A stretch of DNA of 17,126 bases, taken from contig NZ_JBOHKS010000104.1 of assembly GCF_050729195.1 (NCBI RefSeq), forward strand, positions 1-17,126, given 5' to 3'. A program made the position numbers and the translations under genes. This stretch comes from Hypericibacter sp050729195. Its GTDB lineage: Bacteria > Pseudomonadota > Alphaproteobacteria > Dongiales > Dongiaceae. The notes under the pieces are model-generated. The model saw only the letters and a list, made by a program, of their open reading frames with translations, was not told the DNA's origin and ran no database searches. Positions 14,680 to 17,126 of this stretch are shown here, piece after piece. Positions within the stretch are counted from its first letter, which is position 1; every line of letters begins with the position of its first letter.

Positions 14680-15464
14680 CCGAGATCACGACCCCGCCGC
14701 GGCGGATCTTCATGCGGCGCAGTCCCTGGGCAAGACGGTCGTTCGGCATCGGCGCCGGCATCGCGACGGCGCTCCTCGCCTCGCCGGCCTTCCCGCAGAG
14801 CGTGACCGTCGATCTCGGCGGCACCGGCACCGCCACCAATCAGATCCTCGAGATCCTCGCCCTCATCACGGTGCTGAGCCTGGCGCCCGGCATCCTGGTG
14901 ATGGTGACCTCCTTCACGCGCATCGTGGTGGCGCTTTCCTTCCTGCGCAGCGCGCTCGGCATCCAGCAGACGCCGCCCAACATGGTGATGATCAGCCTGG
15001 CGCTGTTCCTCACCGGCGCCATCATGGCGCCGACCTTCACCCAGGCGTATGAGACTGGAATCTCCCCATACATTCGCGGCGAACTCGACGAGGCCACGGC
15101 CTTCGACCGCAGCGTGGCGCCCTTCCGCACCTTCATGCTGTCCCAGGTGCGTGAGAACGACCTCGCCCTCTTCCTCGATATCGGCAAGGTCGATCCGAAC
15201 ACGCCCGCAGCCCAGGCGCCGCTGACCTCGCTCATCCCCGCCTTCATGATCAGCGAGCTGCGGCGCGCCTTTGAGATCGGGTTCCTGCTGTTCGTGCCCT
15301 TCCTCATCATCGACATGGTGGTCGCCTCGATCCTGATGTCGATGGGCATGATGATGCTGCCGCCGGTGCAGGTCTCCCTGCCCTTCAAGCTGATCTTCTT
15401 CGTGCTGGTCGATGGCTGGTATCTCGTGGTCGGCAGCCTGGTCCGGAGCTTCGGGCAGGGGTGA
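14676..15464 (+). CDS. fliP: Flagellar export gate protein FliP
   Basis: FliP is the main pore-forming subunit of the flagellar export gate, working with FliQ and FliR. From the ATG at 14676 the product is 262 aa. A signal-peptide-like N-terminus ends near FPQS, as is known for FliP. Conserved blocks are LAPGILVMVTSFTRIVVALS, then FLRSALGIQQTPPNMVM, and further on FMISELRRAFEIGFLLFVPF, then IIDMVVASILMSMGMMMLPP. The ATGA overlap with fliO supports this start. An in-frame ATG at 14712 would give 250 aa, closer to the usual length, so the exact start is not certain. It closes the operon; REP-like palindromes begin about 50 bases downstream. Confidence 0.97.
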   Translation: MTEITTPPRRIFMRRSPWARRSFGIGAGIATALLASPAFPQSVTVDLGGTGTATNQILEILALITVLSLAPGILVMVTSFTRIVVALSFLRSALGIQQTPPNMVMISLALFLTGAIMAPTFTQAYETGISPYIRGELDEATAFDRSVAPFRTFMLSQVRENDLALFLDIGKVDPNTPAAQAPLTSLIPAFMISELRRAFEIGFLLFVPFLIIDMVVASILMSMGMMMLPPVQVSLPFKLIFFVLVDGWYLVVGSLVRSFGQG

Positions 15465-15517
15465 GGACGGTCCTCCCGTTGTCATCGCTGTTCCCTTGCC
15501 ATCGCCCCTCCCTAGCC

Positions 15518-15547
15518 TGTCATCGCCGGACTTGATCCGGCGATCCA
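15518..15547 (-). repeat. REP-like palindrome, copy A
   Basis: This is a 30-base element that reads, on the minus strand, TGGATCGCCGGATC then AAGTCCGGCGATGACA. It can fold into a 9-bp stem (ATCGCCGGA with TCCGGCGAT) and a 5-base loop. It is the exact reverse complement of copy D. Elements of this type are scattered between genes in many alphaproteobacteria. Confidence 0.85.
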
Positions 15548-15592
15548 GGGGCCAAGCGCGCACCGCTATCAGCTGGTCACTTGGCGAGAGGC

Positions 15593-15622
15593 TGGATTGC
15601 CGAGCCAAGCCCGACAATGACA
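15593..15622 (+). repeat. REP-like palindrome, copy B (diverged)
   Basis: This copy has the same TGGAT start and ATGACA end as the others. The core is changed to GCCGAGCCAAGCCCGACAA, so the stem is weaker. It is the most diverged of the four and probably the oldest. Confidence 0.75.
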
Positions 15623-15659
15623 GGGCGCAGGGCGATCGGACACGCCGGTGCATGGGAAC

Positions 15660-15689
15660 TGGATTGCCGGATCAAGTCCGGCAATGACA
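15660..15689 (+). repeat. REP-like palindrome, copy C
   Basis: This copy differs from copy D at two positions, and these pair with each other: ATTGCCGGA and TCCGGCAAT replace ATCGCCGGA and TCCGGCGAT. The stem is kept by a compensating change, which suggests selection or gene conversion on the folded form. Confidence 0.85.
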
Positions 15690-15725
15690 GGATGGGGGAC
15701 ACCTGACCCGCTGGTGGGTTGGCAC

Positions 15726-15755
15726 TGGATCGCCGGATCAAGTCCGGCGATGACA
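15726..15755 (+). repeat. REP-like palindrome, copy D
   Basis: This copy is the perfect reverse complement of copy A, 178 bases away. Together A and D form a 30-base inverted repeat enclosing copies B and C. Confidence 0.85.
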
Positions 15756-15760
15756 AGCAA

Positions 15761-15777
15761 ACGGGGGTGGCCCCCGT
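15761..15777. terminator. GC-rich hairpin, terminator-like
   Basis: ACGGGGG, a TGG loop and CCCCCGT form a perfect 7-bp stem. No T-run follows on the plus strand, and only TTTG follows on the minus strand. It may help to end read-through from fliP before the TetR promoter, but it is not a textbook Rho-independent terminator. Confidence 0.35.
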
Positions 15778-15796
15778 CTGTGCCGCCGCCCCCTCA

Positions 15797-15825
15797 TTGA
15801 CGACCCGTTCTAGAATGCCTATTCT
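15797..15825 (+). promoter_or_regulatory. Sigma-70-type promoter of the tetR-map unit
   Basis: TTGACG (15797-15802) and TATTCT (15820-15825) are separated by exactly 17 bases and match the -35 and -10 consensus at five and four of six positions. Transcription would begin at about 15832-15833, which is the ATG of the TetR gene. The mRNA may therefore be leaderless. Confidence 0.55.
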
Positions 15826-15826
15826 A
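15811..15826. promoter_or_regulatory. Probable TetR operator palindrome
   Basis: TAGAAT-GCCT-ATTCTA is a perfect 6-bp inverted repeat with a 4-base spacer. It lies between the -35 and -10 boxes and covers the -10. A repressor bound here would block transcription of its own gene and map. AT-rich palindromes of about this size in promoters are typical TetR-family operators; that this TetR binds it is inference. Confidence 0.6.
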
Positions 15827-15832
15827 ATTGGC

Positions 15833-16462
15833 ATGGTTCGTCTCGCCCGCTTCTCCGCCGACGTTTTCGTCGAAGCCACCCTGGCGCTGGTCGCCGAGGG
15901 CGGGCCGTCCGCGGCCTCGATGGCCGCGATCGCGCGAAAAGTGGGCGCGCCCACCGGCTCGATCTATCACCGCTTCGAATCCCGCTGCGCGATCCTGGCG
16001 ACCGCCTGGCTCGAATGCCATGAGAGCTTCGCCGAAGCCCTGACCCCCGCCCTGCGCGCCGGCCAGGGGCTGGCGGCCGCGCTTTCGGTCACTTCCTGGG
16101 CTCGAGATCATCGCCGCCGCGCGCGCTTCCTGCTGCTGAACGAGATCGAGGCCCTGCTCGAGGATCCCGTGCCGGAGCCCCTGCATCGTCGCGTGCAGCA
16201 ACAGCAGGCGGCCCTGGACGAGGCCTTCGCCGCCTATCTGGCGTCGCAGCAGGCAAAGGACCGCGCGGCCCCGCCCGAGGCCATGGCGCGGGCGAAGTTC
16301 CTGATCTTCGACGGACCCATCGCGCTGCTGCGCCCGCATCTGCTGGCCGACAGCAGCCCTCCCTCTTTCCTGGATGAGATGATCACCGACATGCATCGTG
16401 GCCTCGACGGCGACAAACCCGATCGGAAGATCGAGACCGGCAATGGGAGGCGCGTCGCCTGA
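15833..16462 (+). CDS. TetR/AcrR-family transcriptional regulator
   Basis: The 209-aa protein has an N-terminal TetR DNA-binding domain. The helix-turn-helix ASMAAIARKVGAPTGSIYHR followed by FESR spans about residues 28-51, preceded by the usual helix (VFVEATLALVAEGG). The rest is a helical ligand-binding/dimerisation domain without recognisable ligand clues. TetR repressors normally lose DNA binding when a small molecule is bound. The ATG at 15833 is chosen. An in-frame ATG at 15815 falls inside the operator and promoter and would add only six residues. There is no ribosome binding site, consistent with a leaderless transcript. The stop overlaps the map start by one base (TGATG), so map probably shares its transcript and control. 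Confidence 0.92.
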   Translation: MVRLARFSADVFVEATLALVAEGGPSAASMAAIARKVGAPTGSIYHRFESRCAILATAWLECHESFAEALTPALRAGQGLAAALSVTSWARDHRRRARFLLLNEIEALLEDPVPEPLHRRVQQQQAALDEAFAAYLASQQAKDRAAPPEAMARAKFLIFDGPIALLRPHLLADSSPPSFLDEMITDMHRGLDGDKPDRKIETGNGRRVA

Positions 16463-17126
16463 TGCTGCGCCACTCCTCCCAGCGCGACCAGACCGGCCGC
16501 GAGATCCTGCTCCATGACGAAGAAGGCTTCGAGGGCATGCGTCGCGCCGGGCGCATCGCCGCGTTGACGCTCGACTTCATCGCCCCCCAGATCCAGGCCG
16601 GCGTCACCACCGCCGAGCTCGACCGCAGGCTCGAGCAGTTCATGCGCGACGCCGGCACGGTGCCCGCGACCATCGGCTATAAGGGCTACCGCCATGCGAG
16701 CTGCATCTCGGTCAATCATGTCGTGACCCACGGCATTCCGGCCGACGACAAGGTCTTGCGCGAGGGCGACATCTTCAATATCGACGTGACGCCGCTGCTC
16801 GAGGGCTGGCATGGCGATACCAGCCGGATGTATGGGGTGGGCGAGCCGCCGATCAAGGCGCGCCGCCTGGTCGATGCCACTTACGAAGCGATGATGGCCG
16901 GGATCGCGCAGGTGAAGCCCGGTGCTCATCTCGGCGACATCGGCCACGCGATCGAGACCATCGCGCGGCGCGAGCGCTTCAGCGTGGTCGAGGATTTCTG
17001 CGGCCATGGCGTCGGCAAGGTGTTCCACGACGCGCCGCTGGTGCTGCATTACGGCAAGCGCGGCACCGGCGTCACGCTCGAGCCCGGCATGATCTTCACC
17101 ATCGAGCCGATGCTCAATGCCGGCCG
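16462..17126 (+). CDS. map: Type I methionine aminopeptidase (partial, C-terminus beyond right edge)
   Basis: This enzyme removes the N-terminal methionine from new proteins in the cytoplasm. The 221 visible codons include most metal-site residues of the family: His90 (VTHGIP) near the site, Asp108 (NIDVT), Asp119 (GDTSRMY), His182 (CGHGVG) and Glu215 (TIEPM). The last metal ligand, expected about 30 residues later, lies outside the window. Type I enzymes are about 250-275 aa, so some 40-50 residues are missing. It starts within the stop codon of the TetR gene, with GGGAGG 11 bases upstream. Sharing a transcript with a TetR repressor is unusual for such a housekeeping gene. A second promoter or a second map elsewhere in the genome is possible. 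Confidence 0.96.
   Translation, partial: MLRHSSQRDQTGREILLHDEEGFEGMRRAGRIAALTLDFIAPQIQAGVTTAELDRRLEQFMRDAGTVPATIGYKGYRHASCISVNHVVTHGIPADDKVLREGDIFNIDVTPLLEGWHGDTSRMYGVGEPPIKARRLVDATYEAMMAGIAQVKPGAHLGDIGHAIETIARRERFSVVEDFCGHGVGKVFHDAPLVLHYGKRGTGVTLEPGMIFTIEPMLNAG

Larger units (their letters stand above)
15465..15832. other. Intergenic region with REP-like palindromes, hairpin and tetR promoter
   Basis: No gene is seen between fliP and the TetR gene. The 368 bases hold four related 30-base palindromic elements, a GC-rich hairpin and, at the right end, the TetR-gene promoter and operator. The frame of the TetR gene stays open leftward through the palindromes, but this carries no TetR similarity. 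Confidence 0.7.

Noticed and set aside
15518..15755. CRISPR array
   Set aside because: Four palindromic units occur in mixed orientation with uneven spacing and no cas genes. They fit REP-like elements.
15719..15832. N-terminal extension of the TetR protein through REP copy D
   Set aside because: The open frame is accidental. It crosses a palindrome, a hairpin and the promoter, and TetR proteins begin close to the helix-turn-helix domain.

Overview
The window is GC-rich and very probably comes from an alphaproteobacterium, most likely Rhodospirillales or a near relative. This rests on a CckA-type hybrid kinase next to recA, the gene order flgB-flgC-fliE-fliQ-fliR-flhB, and REP-like palindromes of an alphaproteobacterial kind. 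The genus cannot be fixed from the sequence alone.

Layout. (1) 1-1660, minus strand: recA, running off the left edge, with a LexA-like site upstream, then an unrecognised 150-aa protein whose start overlaps the end of cckA. (2) 1657-3780, minus: cckA. (3) 3840-7352, minus: a flagellar operon transcribed as flgB, flgC, fliE, fliQ, fliR, flhB and leading into cckA. It encodes proximal rod and export-gate proteins. (4) 7608-10121, minus: four consecutive small secreted proteins, namely a DUF2092-like protein, a glycine-rich 17-residue-repeat protein, a protein resembling glycine-zipper proteins but without a zipper, and a 134-aa secreted protein. (5) 10363-12839, minus: a membrane glycosylation pair, a GT2 polyprenyl-phosphate glycosyltransferase and a GT39/ArnT-like transferase, overlapping by one base. 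(6) 13234-15464, plus: csrA, then flhX (a FlhB C-terminal-domain homologue), a small helical putative chaperone, fliO and fliP. (7) 15465-15832: four REP-like palindromes, a GC hairpin, and a compact promoter/operator. (8) 15833-17126, plus: a TetR-family regulator and map (methionine aminopeptidase), overlapping by one base; map runs off the right edge.

How it fits together. Flagellar type III export components are split between two oppositely oriented clusters (FliQ/FliR/FlhB and FliO/FliP/FlhX). The secreted-protein and glycosyltransferase genes lie between them. CckA heads the CckA-ChpT-CtrA phosphorelay in alphaproteobacteria. Near-consensus CtrA-type sites (TTAA-N7-TTAAC with one mismatch) lie 93-96 bases before flgB, csrA and flhX, so the kinase may control the flagellar genes beside it. 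CsrA would add post-transcriptional control.

Most of the window is a recognisable housekeeping and flagellar region. The least explained parts are the four-gene secreted cassette, the small partner of cckA, and the TetR-map unit with its possibly leaderless, self-operated promoter.
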